A stretch of 5,672 nt of DNA from CADDYX01 sp045809945. GTDB lineage: Bacteria > Verrucomicrobiota > Verrucomicrobiia > Chthoniobacterales > UBA10450. Positions 1 to 5,672 of the stretch are shown piece after piece (the stretch's first letter is position 1; the number at the start of each line of letters is the position of its first letter). The stretch is from contig JBJMWW010000169.1 in the NCBI GenBank assembly GCA_045809945.1, forward strand, positions 1 through 5,672, given 5' to 3'. Position numbers and translations under genes: made by a program. The notes beneath the pieces were generated by a model. The model did not search any database, was not told the origin of the DNA, and saw only the letters and a list, made by a program, of their open reading frames with translations.

Positions 1-2
1 CG

Positions 3-203
3 CGCTTCTGGCCGGCCGACAGTTACGTCGTCGGCAAAAGTCCGCCGAGTTACGACAAACAATTTGTGCGCGATTACCTCGAGACGCTCGAGTGGAATAA
101 GACCGCCCCCGGCCCGCGTCTTCCGCGCGAGGTCATTGAAAAAACCACCGCGAAATATCTGGAGGCCTTCCAACGCTTAACCGGAGCGAAGCTATCCGAG
201 TAA
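3..203 (+). CDS. purC: Phosphoribosylaminoimidazole-succinocarboxamide synthase (SAICAR synthase), C-terminal fragment
   Basis: This is the last 66 residues of SAICAR synthase, truncated by the window's left edge. The enzyme is cytosolic and joins CAIR to L-aspartate with ATP to give SAICAR in de novo purine synthesis. The visible peptide begins RFWPADSYVVGKSPPSYDKQ and continues with FVRDYLE and LEWNKTAPGPRLP, the conserved C-terminal block of the PurC family. It is followed by the usual terminal helix (EVIEKTTAKYLEAFQRLTG). The ATP-binding N-terminal part lies outside the window. The TAA stop falls inside the 3' end of the convergent malate dehydrogenase gene, giving a 12-base tail-to-tail overlap. 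Codon use resembles the neighbours. The identification is firm because the FWPAD and KSPPSYDKQFVRD motifs are specific to this family. Nothing can be said here about its start or promoter. Confidence 0.95.
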   Translation, partial: RFWPADSYVVGKSPPSYDKQFVRDYLETLEWNKTAPGPRLPREVIEKTTAKYLEAFQRLTGAKLSE

Positions 204-1175
204 TTCTTTCACCAGCTCCCGCTCTTCCTTCAGCTCGGTAATTGACGCGTCGATTTTCTGCCGACTGAAATCGTTGATCGGCACGCCCTGCACGATTTCC
301 CATTTGCCACCGCGCGAGCGGATCGGGAACGACGAAATCAAACCTTCCTCAACACCGTAGCTGCCGTCGGAACAAACTCCGATGCTGTGCCAGTCGTCGC
401 CCGGTGTCTCTTCGACGACCGATCGCACCGTGTCGATTGCGGCGTTCGCCGCTGAACCCGCAGACGAGAGTCCACGCGCCTTGATGATTGCTGCGCCGCG
501 CTGTTGCACTGTCTTGATGAAGTCGTTCTGCAGCCAATTTTCGTCGCCGATCACCTCGTTCGCTGCGCGGCCTTTGATCTTCGCGTTATAGAAATCCGGA
601 TACTGCGTCGCGGAGTGGTTGCCCCAGATCGTCACGTTCGAGACATCGGTCGTATCGACCGCGGCTTTCTGCGCCAACTGCGCCTTGGCGCGATTTTCAT
701 CGAGTCGCGTCATGGCAAACCACCGGTCGCGCGGAATGTCTTTCGCGTTGTTCATCGCAATCAGGCAATTCGTGTTGCAGGGGTTCCCGACCACCAGCAC
801 GCGCACGTCTTTGGCCGCGTTTTTCTGAATGGCCTGACCCTGGCCGATGAAAATCTTGCCATTGATGCCTAACAAGTCGCCGCGCTCCATCCCGGCTTTG
901 CGCGGCACACTGCCGACGAGCAAGGCCCAGTTCACATCGCGAAATCCTTCATCGAGATCGGCCGTCGGCGTGACGGATTTCAAAAGCGGAAAGGCGCAGT
1001 CGTGCAGCTCCATCATCACGCCGTCGAGCGCACCGAGCGCCTGCGGGATTTCGATTAACGAGAGAGCGACAGGTTGTTCGGGTCCAAAGATGGCGCCCGA
1101 CGCAATCCGAAAAACGAGTTGGTAACCGATCTGGCCGGCCGCGCCGGTGACAGCGACTTTGATGGGCGTCTTCAT
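192..1175 (-). CDS. mdh: Malate dehydrogenase, NAD-dependent (type 2 / cytosolic-like family)
   Basis: A 327-residue protein, full length for the family, predicted to interconvert L-malate and oxaloacetate with NAD in the cytosol (TCA cycle and related routes). The N-terminal Rossmann fold shows the dinucleotide loop TGAAGQIG (10-17). An acidic residue ends strand beta-2 (E42 in LIEIP), which favours NAD over NADP. Substrate and catalytic residues are visible: R92 and R98 in the active-site loop VPRKAGMER, N131 in VGNPCNTN, R157 and D159 in MTRLDENRA, and H187 in WGNHSATQYPD. D159-H187 is the proton-relay pair. This motif set matches malate rather than lactate dehydrogenases and resembles the 327-residue Thermus type. 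The ATG lies one base after the malQ stop and is preceded by AAAGGA with a 5-base gap, so translation is probably coupled to malQ. The last 12 bases overlap the end of purC on the other strand. No signal peptide or disrupted residue is seen. Confidence 0.96.
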   Translation of the reverse strand: MKTPIKVAVTGAAGQIGYQLVFRIASGAIFGPEQPVALSLIEIPQALGALDGVMMELHDCAFPLLKSVTPTADLDEGFRDVNWALLVGSVPRKAGMERGDLLGINGKIFIGQGQAIQKNAAKDVRVLVVGNPCNTNCLIAMNNAKDIPRDRWFAMTRLDENRAKAQLAQKAAVDTTDVSNVTIWGNHSATQYPDFYNAKIKGRAANEVIGDENWLQNDFIKTVQQRGAAIIKARGLSSAGSAANAAIDTVRSVVEETPGDDWHSIGVCSDGSYGVEEGLISSFPIRSRGGKWEIVQGVPINDFSRQKIDASITELKEERELVKELLG

Positions 1176-1176
1176 C

Positions 1177-2862
1177 TTAGTCCTTTAACCGTGCTGTTTT
1201 GCGGAGCAACTCGCGAATCAATCGCATCCGTTCCCGCGTCGTTCGGCTCTGCCGCAGCTCGGAGACCGTCGCATGCATGCGTCGCGTCCAATTTCCTTCG
1301 TCTGCCATGCCGGGAACGTTGAAGCGGTCCTTCCGCGCGAGCAGATCGGTGATCATCACGATGGCGAGCCACGAGTTGCTGGCGAAGAGTGCCTCCATGA
1401 TACGCGGATAGAAATCGGACCCGTAATTGATCGGGCCCTGCCGCGGCTCCATCGCCGCAAACGTTGCAATCTTTTCCAGATCGCCACGCGCCTGCTCGCT
1501 CGCATCGCTCTTCCGCTCGAACGCTTCTTCCCACATGGCACGGAGCGGCTTGTGATCGTGGGTCGCGTAGGTTGCGACGGAAATGCGTTCGTACTCCGTG
1601 CCGGGAGTGACACGTCCGTGATAACACTCCCACTGCGGAATCTTGAAGCCCGCAATATTTAACGACTTCAAACTCGGCCGCACATAAGGCGGGACCGTTC
1701 CTAAATCTTCGCCGACGACTCGCGTGTCGTCGGATTCCTCGAGCACAACGCGAAGATATTCTTCGCCCTCGCGCTGATTCGCCTCACGGTTCTCCGACGT
1801 TTCATCATCGCGCGGAGCGAAATGCGGCGCGCGGCCGCCCGTCTTGTTCAACATCTCGTCTTGATTGAGCGGCAGGAATTCGGCGTTCCGCGCTGGCCGC
1901 CACGGAAAAGCGTAGATGCGATAAAACCCGAGCACATGATCGATACGAAACGCGTGAAAGAAGCGCGCCACTCCCTGCACCCGTTGCCGCCACCACTGGA
2001 AATTTCGGCTGCGCATCTGGTGCCAATCGTAAACCGGGATGCCCCAGTTCTGGCCCCACTTCATCGTGAACTCGTCGTCCTTAAAGTAAGGCTCGGGCGG
2101 TGCGCCGCCGGACCAGCCGAGCTGGAATTCGTCCGGCCGCGCCCAGGCATCGGCGCTGTAGTAGCTAACACCAAATGGGATGTCGCCCATGAGCGAAACT
2201 CCGCGCGACGTGGCGAACGCGTTGATCTCGCGCCATTGCTGCGTCGCGATCCATTGCACATAGGCGAAAAATTTCTCGCGTCTTTCAAATTGCGCTCGTT
2301 CGTCCTGGCCTAACGAGTCACGCCAGAGGCGGGCGGCTGCCTGCGAGCGATGTTCGGCCGGCCACTGATCCCACATCTCCGACTCCCCGTTACGCTCCAT
2401 CAGCGCGCGGAAGAAAACGTAGTCGCGCAGCCACATTGCTTCGCGCTCGCAAAAGGCGTCGAATTGTAAGTCGCCGCTAAAATTTGCGAACGCTGCCTCG
2501 AGCAAAGCACGTTTGATGCGTTTGACCGCGTCGTATTTGACCGCGCCGCTGCGCAACGCGGTCAAATCAAACGTGCTGGTGATTCGCGCAAAGTCCTCAT
2601 CGGTCAGATGCGACGGTGTTCCCGGCGCAAGCGTCAACGTCGTCGGTTCGACCGCAACAGAGCTGATCGCGTTGTAGGGCGAATTGTCGCCGCCCACTTC
2701 GTTGATCGGCAGCAACTGCACGACGCGAAAGCCAATCTCGCGCGACCAATCGATAAACTCGCACAACGCCGCCAGGTCGCCGATGCCGAGATCACCCTCA
2801 CGCCGCAATGCGAATAGCGGCACAAGCACCCCGGCGATTTTCTCCTCGTAAGACAGCTGCAT
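1177..2862 (-). CDS. malQ: 4-alpha-glucanotransferase (amylomaltase / disproportionating enzyme, GH77)
   Basis: A 561-residue cytosolic enzyme that transfers alpha-1,4-glucan segments between maltodextrins, in glycogen or maltose metabolism. GH77 motifs in order: GIGDL (27-31), SPY (61-63), GDIPFGVSYYSADAW (226-240), GGAPPEPYF, GQNWGIPVYDW (270-280), FRIDHVLGFYRI (305-316) with nucleophile D308, VVGEDLGTVPPYVRP with acid/base E385, THDH with stabilising D436, and NVPG (515-518). All three carboxylates are present, so it should be active. Oddities: the last motif is THDHKPLR, not the usual THDND; the nucleophile-to-acid/base distance is 77 residues, against 47 in Thermus amylomaltase (D293-E340), with a polar insertion near 322-378; and several blocks resemble plant DPE2. 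There is no carbohydrate-binding domain. The start is uncertain: I prefer this ATG, with a weak GAG five bases upstream; a GTG at 2866-2868 would add two residues. It lies 108 bases after the helicase gene and one base before mdh. Confidence 0.94.
   Translation of the reverse strand: MQLSYEEKIAGVLVPLFALRREGDLGIGDLAALCEFIDWSREIGFRVVQLLPINEVGGDNSPYNAISSVAVEPTTLTLAPGTPSHLTDEDFARITSTFDLTALRSGAVKYDAVKRIKRALLEAAFANFSGDLQFDAFCEREAMWLRDYVFFRALMERNGESEMWDQWPAEHRSQAAARLWRDSLGQDERAQFERREKFFAYVQWIATQQWREINAFATSRGVSLMGDIPFGVSYYSADAWARPDEFQLGWSGGAPPEPYFKDDEFTMKWGQNWGIPVYDWHQMRSRNFQWWRQRVQGVARFFHAFRIDHVLGFYRIYAFPWRPARNAEFLPLNQDEMLNKTGGRAPHFAPRDDETSENREANQREGEEYLRVVLEESDDTRVVGEDLGTVPPYVRPSLKSLNIAGFKIPQWECYHGRVTPGTEYERISVATYATHDHKPLRAMWEEAFERKSDASEQARGDLEKIATFAAMEPRQGPINYGSDFYPRIMEALFASNSWLAIVMITDLLARKDRFNVPGMADEGNWTRRMHATVSELRQSRTTRERMRLIRELLRKTARLKD
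1181..1186 (-). promoter_or_regulatory. Ribosome-binding site of mdh inside the malQ 3' end
   Basis: On the minus strand AAAGGA sits five bases before the mdh ATG and forms part of the last codons of malQ. With the malQ TAA and the mdh ATG separated by a single G, terminating ribosomes can reinitiate on mdh. This supports both the mdh start and an operon arrangement. Confidence 0.7.
2507..2576. repeat. Nested inverted and direct repeats inside malQ
   Basis: The left arm 2507-2530 reads gcacgtttga, then tgcg, then tttgaccgcg. The right arm 2557-2576 is the exact reverse complement of the two ten-base blocks joined without the tgcg. A second copy of tttgaccgcg at 2536-2545 lies between them and is also complementary to 2557-2566, with an 11-base loop. 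The transcript could therefore form either of two mutually exclusive hairpins. The element lies within MalQ codons 96-119, where the peptide repeats Ala-Val-Lys (107-109 and 112-114), so the direct-repeat part may simply reflect coding. Confidence 0.6.
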
Positions 2863-2873
2863 GGTCACTCGCG

Positions 2874-2963
2874 GTTTGTCATGTCGATCGAAGTCGAGAC
2901 ATCCACGTCAAATCGTCGCTGCATGGGCGCGGAGATTCCTCGACTTCGGTCGGAATGGCAGAC
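2874..2963. repeat. Imperfect intergenic inverted repeat between the helicase gene and malQ
   Basis: Two 30-base arms (2874-2903 and 2934-2963) are inverted complements at 23 of 30 positions, around a 30-base spacer. The perfect core is cgaagtcgag (2889-2898) against ctcgacttcg (2939-2948). As RNA, G-U pairs raise the plus-strand fold to 27 of 30 and the minus-strand fold to 24 of 30. It fills almost all of the gap between the helicase stop and the malQ start, so it lies in the malQ leader or an operon spacer. The form resembles dispersed palindromic intergenic repeats of bacterial genomes. Whether other copies exist cannot be judged from one window. It has no run of T after either arm and is not a classical terminator. 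Confidence 0.6.
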
Positions 2964-2970
2964 GGGACCG

Positions 2971-5037
2971 TCAGCTGCGCCGAATCTGCCAGTCTTCCAC
3001 GAGCGTATTCGGAATTTCTTTCAGAAACCGCGACGGCCGCTGGAACATGTCGCCGTAGCCGGCATTCAATCGCATATGCGGATAGGTCAGGTAGAGCTCG
3101 TCACGTGCGCGCGTGATCGCGACATAAAATAGCCGGCGTTCTTCTTCGAGCGCATCGCGCGTGTCGATCGAGCGACTACTCGGGAACATCGCGTCGGTCA
3201 GGTAAATGACGAAGACGGTGTGAAACTCGAGGCCTTTCGCCTGGTGAACGGATGAAAGGTTTACCGCTTCGTTGTCGTTGTTTGCGTTCGGCGCGGCTTC
3301 CGCGTCGACGTTGCTGATGAGCGCGAGCTGCGAGAGGAACTCGTTCACGTCGCGGAACTGTCGCGCGAAGGCAGCGAGCTGGTTCAAATCTTCGCGCCGC
3401 AGTTCGTAATTCGTGAAGTTCGCTTTGGCGTAATCGTCGTAGATCGCTTCCACGACTGAAGTAATCATTTCGCTCGGCGGATTTGGCACGCCGCCCGGCG
3501 CCATCTCGTCGAGCGTGAACGCGAGCTGGTCCCACGATTTCTTTGATTTTGCGCCAACACTGAGCGCGCGAATCCGTTCGCCAAAACTCCCGTTGTAGCC
3601 GCGGTCGCCGGCCGCGGTGGCAGTAGTAGTTTGCTCGGCTTCGGGAGAGCCGGGCTCCGCGACCTCGGCGACAGGGAGCGATTTTTCCCACGCGTTCCAC
3701 AGATTGTCGGCGCTCTTGTTGCCGATGCCCGGCAGCAATTTCACCATGCGCTTGAATGCGACTTCGTCGTGCGGATTGGCGATCAGCCGGACGAACGAGG
3801 CGACGTCTTTGATGTGCGCCTGTTCGAAAAATCGGACGCCGCTCGTGATCTGATACGGGATTCCGCGCCGTGAAAGTTCGAGCTGCAGCTCGACCGCGTG
3901 GAAATGCGCGCGGTACAGGACGGCGATCTCGTTTAATTCCACACCTTCATCGCGCAACTCGAGAATGCGCTGCGCGATGAATTGCGCCTGCTCGTTCCCG
4001 TCATTCAGCCCGACAATCGCTGGCCTGACACCGTTACTTTCCCGCACCGCGGCGAGATGCTTCCGAAACTGTTGCACGTTCGGCGCGATCGCGGCATTCG
4101 CCACCTCAAGAATTTCCGGGACGCTCCGGTAGTTCAGCTCGATTTTGAAGACCTGCGCATCGGGATAACGCTTCGGGAATTCCAGAATGTTTTTGAAGTT
4201 CGCGCCGCGCCACGAGTAGATCGACTGCGCATCGTCGCCGACGACCATGACGTTGCGATGATGCGCGGCGAGGGTGTCGATCAGGTCCGCCTGAATCTTG
4301 TTGGTGTCCTGATATTCATCGACGAGCACGAACTGGAACTGCCGCCGATACGTTTCCGCGACGTGCTCATGCTCGACCAGCATGCGCAGTGTCTTCTCGA
4401 GCAAATCGTCGAAATCGAGCGAGTTTGTGGCCTTTTTCTTTCGCTCGTACCGAGCGTGCACGTCTTTGATTTTGTCGAGCAGCGGCAGGAAATACGGGAA
4501 CTTCTCCGCCAGCAGTTCTTCCATCGGCGTCTCGGTGTTGATGACGAAGCTGAAAATTTCCGCGAGCACGTCACCTTTCGGAAAGCGGATTTCTTTCGGA
4601 TCGATCCCGGCCTGCGCGATCACGGCGTTGAGCAGGTCCTTCTGGTCTTCGCGATCCATAATGGAGAAGCCGCTCGCGAACCCGAGCACGCTGCCATGCC
4701 GGCGCAGCATACGATTCCCAATCGAGTGAAACGTCCCGCCCCACATGCCGCTGGCATCGACCGGCAACAGGTTCGCGACGCGATCGAGCATTTGTCTCGC
4801 GGCCTTGTTCGTAAAAGTGAGCAACAGGATGTTGCGCGGATCGATCCCGTTCTCGAGCAGGTAAGCGACGCGATAGGTTAACGTCCGCGTCTTGCCCGAG
4901 CCGGCGCCCGCGATGATCAACTGCGGCCCGGGCGGCGCGGTGACCGCGGCGAACTGCTGCTCATTCAGCTCCGCCGCGTAATCAATGTGAACGCCGTGCG
5001 CGACGTGCGGCTTTTGGAGCGTGTATTCGCGCGACAT
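2971..5037 (-). CDS. UvrD/PcrA/Rep-type superfamily 1A ATP-dependent DNA helicase
   Basis: A 688-residue ATP-driven 3'-5' DNA helicase by family, acting in the cytosol in repair, replication restart or plasmid replication. Every SF1A motif is intact: Q motif LNEQQFAAV (24-32), Walker A AGAGSGKT (43-50), Ia LLTFTNKAARQM (72-83), TFHSIGNRML (102-111), Walker B LVDEYQDTN (238-246), III GDDAQSIYSWRGAN (267-280), IV LNYRSVPEI (301-309), V SSVHQAKGLEFHTVFV (595-610) and VI ERRLFYVAITRARDELYL (633-650). LLPGIGNKSADNLW (434-447) is the helix-hairpin-helix-like stretch of the 2B region. Residues about 455-482 form a low-complexity Ala/Thr/Glu/Pro insert. The protein ends soon after the FLKEIP block, so it lacks the C-terminal extension of UvrD and PcrA (about 720 residues). 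Orthology to pcrA, uvrD or rep cannot be decided, so no symbol is given. The ATG has AGGAG 11 bases upstream. It is divergent from the acetyltransferase gene and upstream of malQ. Confidence 0.95.
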   Translation of the reverse strand: MSREYTLQKPHVAHGVHIDYAAELNEQQFAAVTAPPGPQLIIAGAGSGKTRTLTYRVAYLLENGIDPRNILLLTFTNKAARQMLDRVANLLPVDASGMWGGTFHSIGNRMLRRHGSVLGFASGFSIMDREDQKDLLNAVIAQAGIDPKEIRFPKGDVLAEIFSFVINTETPMEELLAEKFPYFLPLLDKIKDVHARYERKKKATNSLDFDDLLEKTLRMLVEHEHVAETYRRQFQFVLVDEYQDTNKIQADLIDTLAAHHRNVMVVGDDAQSIYSWRGANFKNILEFPKRYPDAQVFKIELNYRSVPEILEVANAAIAPNVQQFRKHLAAVRESNGVRPAIVGLNDGNEQAQFIAQRILELRDEGVELNEIAVLYRAHFHAVELQLELSRRGIPYQITSGVRFFEQAHIKDVASFVRLIANPHDEVAFKRMVKLLPGIGNKSADNLWNAWEKSLPVAEVAEPGSPEAEQTTTATAAGDRGYNGSFGERIRALSVGAKSKKSWDQLAFTLDEMAPGGVPNPPSEMITSVVEAIYDDYAKANFTNYELRREDLNQLAAFARQFRDVNEFLSQLALISNVDAEAAPNANNDNEAVNLSSVHQAKGLEFHTVFVIYLTDAMFPSSRSIDTRDALEEERRLFYVAITRARDELYLTYPHMRLNAGYGDMFQRPSRFLKEIPNTLVEDWQIRRS

Positions 5038-5048
5038 CGGCCGTAATG

Positions 5049-5053
5049 CTCCT
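5049..5053 (-). promoter_or_regulatory. Candidate ribosome-binding site of the helicase gene
   Basis: AGGAG on the minus strand lies 11 bases before the ATG at 5035-5037. The spacing is slightly long, but this is the only purine-rich match in the 54-base divergent gap, and it supports the chosen start. Confidence 0.45.
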
Positions 5054-5091
5054 GCGGCGCTCTCGCAGATTCAAACGAAACCGGCGTTCCG

Positions 5092-5610
5092 ATGGAGCTC
5101 CGACTGGAGAAATGCACGATTCGCGACTGGCGGGCAGGTGACGCCGCCAGCCTCGCACGCCATGGGAACAATCGAAAAGTCTCGGCGTTCTTGCGGGATC
5201 AGTTTCCTCATCCGTATACGATCAATGATGCGGAGGCGTATCTCGCCCGAGTATTGGGTGAAGAATCCCGGACAGCCTTTTGCATCGATGTGGGCGGTGT
5301 TCCGGTGGGAGGAATTGGAATTGAATTCTACAACGATGTTTACCGTCAGAGCGCGACGATCGGCTACTGGCTCGGGGAAGAGCTGTGGAATCGGGGCATC
5401 ATGACCGAAGTGGTGCGCGCATTTACCGAGTGGGCATTCGCGTCTTTTCCTTTGAACCGCGTCTCTGCCGAGGTGTTCTCAAACAACCCTGCTTCGGCGC
5501 GGGTGCTCGAAAAGGCCGGGTACACGTTCGAAGGACGCTTGCGCAGCCGCATCGTGAAATACGGCATTGTTCTCGACGGACTGATGTACGCGCGAATTCG
5601 CCAGCTCTAG
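5092..5610 (+). CDS. GNAT-family N-acetyltransferase (RimJ/RimL-like)
   Basis: A 172-residue cytosolic acetyltransferase that would transfer acetyl from acetyl-CoA to an amine. The substrate is not readable from sequence; relatives modify protein N-termini, polyamines or small molecules. The fold is typical: an N-terminal beta strand then RDWRAGDAASLARH, the central strands FCIDVGGVPVGGIGIEF (63-79), and ATIGYWLGEELWNRGIMTEVVRAF (88-111). The last holds the acetyl-CoA pyrophosphate loop in the variant form WNRGIMTE. LNRVSAEVFSNNPASARVLEKAGY (121-144), with its NxxSxRVLEKAG signature, and then FEGRLR are diagnostic of the RimJ/RimL branch. No membrane segment or second domain is seen. The ATG has no convincing Shine-Dalgarno sequence, and no other in-frame start is available before an upstream stop. 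The mRNA may be leaderless or weakly initiated. It diverges from the helicase gene across 54 bases, which must hold any intergenic promoter for both. Confidence 0.9.
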   Translation: MELRLEKCTIRDWRAGDAASLARHGNNRKVSAFLRDQFPHPYTINDAEAYLARVLGEESRTAFCIDVGGVPVGGIGIEFYNDVYRQSATIGYWLGEELWNRGIMTEVVRAFTEWAFASFPLNRVSAEVFSNNPASARVLEKAGYTFEGRLRSRIVKYGIVLDGLMYARIRQL

Positions 5611-5672
5611 TCGGGGTGCAAATGCTTCGGTGCGGCGCCGCGACGTCGCTGACTGAGTTCTTCGAGCAGATC
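5607..5672 (-). CDS. Possible C-terminal fragment of a further minus-strand gene
   Basis: Read on the minus strand from the right edge, one frame gives 21 residues (DLLEELSQRRRGAAPKHLHP, then D) and ends in TAG at 5607-5609. A leucine-rich helix followed by a basic, proline-containing tail is a plausible protein C-terminus, but I do not recognise the family. If real, it converges on the acetyltransferase gene and the two stops interlock in CTAG. The other two minus-strand frames are also open over this short distance, so the support is weak. Confidence 0.3.
   Translation of the reverse strand, partial: DLLEELSQRRRGAAPKHLHPD

Noticed and set aside
184..224. gagcg...cgctc with inner agct pairing at the purC/mdh junction as a terminator
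   Set aside because: The stem is short and interrupted, the loop is about 20 bases, and there is no T tract on either strand.
504..872. Plus-strand open frame of 122 codons opposite mdh
   Set aside because: It is a shadow of a well-supported malate dehydrogenase, with no family resemblance and no ribosome-binding site considered convincing.
1822..2313. Plus-strand open frame of 163 codons opposite malQ
   Set aside because: It is antisense to the conserved GH77 catalytic core and has an Arg/Pro/Leu-rich composition typical of shadow frames.
2906..2911. TTGACG on the minus strand as a possible -35 box for malQ
   Set aside because: No convincing -10 element is found 16-18 bases downstream (the candidates are GC-rich), and it lies in the spacer of the inverted repeat, so one hexamer is not enough to call a promoter.
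2808..3132. Short plus-strand open frames spanning the helicase-malQ gap
   Set aside because: They are mutually overlapping in different frames, run through the inverted repeat and into the helicase antisense strand, and show no domain or start signal.
3982..4881. A 299-codon plus-strand open frame antisense to the helicase gene
   Set aside because: It lies opposite intact helicase motifs from the Walker A region to the 2A domain, its peptide is rich in Arg, Val, Asp and Glu with no recognisable domain, and long antisense frames are expected in GC-rich genes with strong third-position bias.
5622..5672. Plus-strand ATG after the acetyltransferase gene as the start of a new gene
   Set aside because: Only 17 codons are visible, the upstream GGGG is a poor ribosome-binding site, and the peptide is not recognisable.
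1..5672. CRISPR arrays, tRNA/rRNA genes, insertion sequences, defence or toxin-antitoxin modules
   Set aside because: No regularly spaced repeats, cloverleaf sequence, transposase motifs or small paired genes were seen; nearly all bases are accounted for by recognisable housekeeping genes.

Overview
The window is a GC-rich, densely coded piece of a bacterial chromosome holding ordinary housekeeping genes. Third codon positions are strongly G/C. There is no mobile element, RNA gene, CRISPR array or recognisable defence or secretion system. The protein types and the short degenerate palindrome between genes would fit a soil Verrucomicrobiota-like or similar Gram-negative lineage. That placement is an impression from protein style, not a demonstrated assignment.

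Layout, left to right. (1) The 3' end of purC (SAICAR synthase, purine synthesis) on the plus strand, cut by the window edge. (2) Three consecutive minus-strand genes, read right to left: a UvrD/PcrA-type superfamily 1 DNA helicase (5037 to 2971), a GH77 4-alpha-glucanotransferase (2862 or 2868 to 1177) and an NAD-type malate dehydrogenase (1175 to 192). malQ and mdh are separated by one base and the mdh ribosome-binding site lies in the end of malQ, so they are probably co-translated. A 108-base gap with an imperfect inverted repeat separates the helicase from malQ. (3) A plus-strand GNAT-family N-acetyltransferase, divergent from the helicase across only 54 bases. (4) A possible C-terminal end of another minus-strand gene at the right edge, whose stop would interlock with the acetyltransferase stop in the palindrome CTAG.

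Functionally, the only tight pairing is malQ-mdh. It links alpha-glucan and maltodextrin handling with malate/oxaloacetate interconversion, both central carbon metabolism. The helicase (repair and replication) and the acetyltransferase have no evident functional tie to them.

I found no convincing undescribed system. The points most worth a second look are the plant-DPE2-like active-site signatures in a compact GH77 enzyme, a nested set of inverted repeats inside malQ, the intergenic palindrome upstream of malQ, and the extremely compact gene ends (12-base convergent overlap of purC and mdh; shared CTAG stop).
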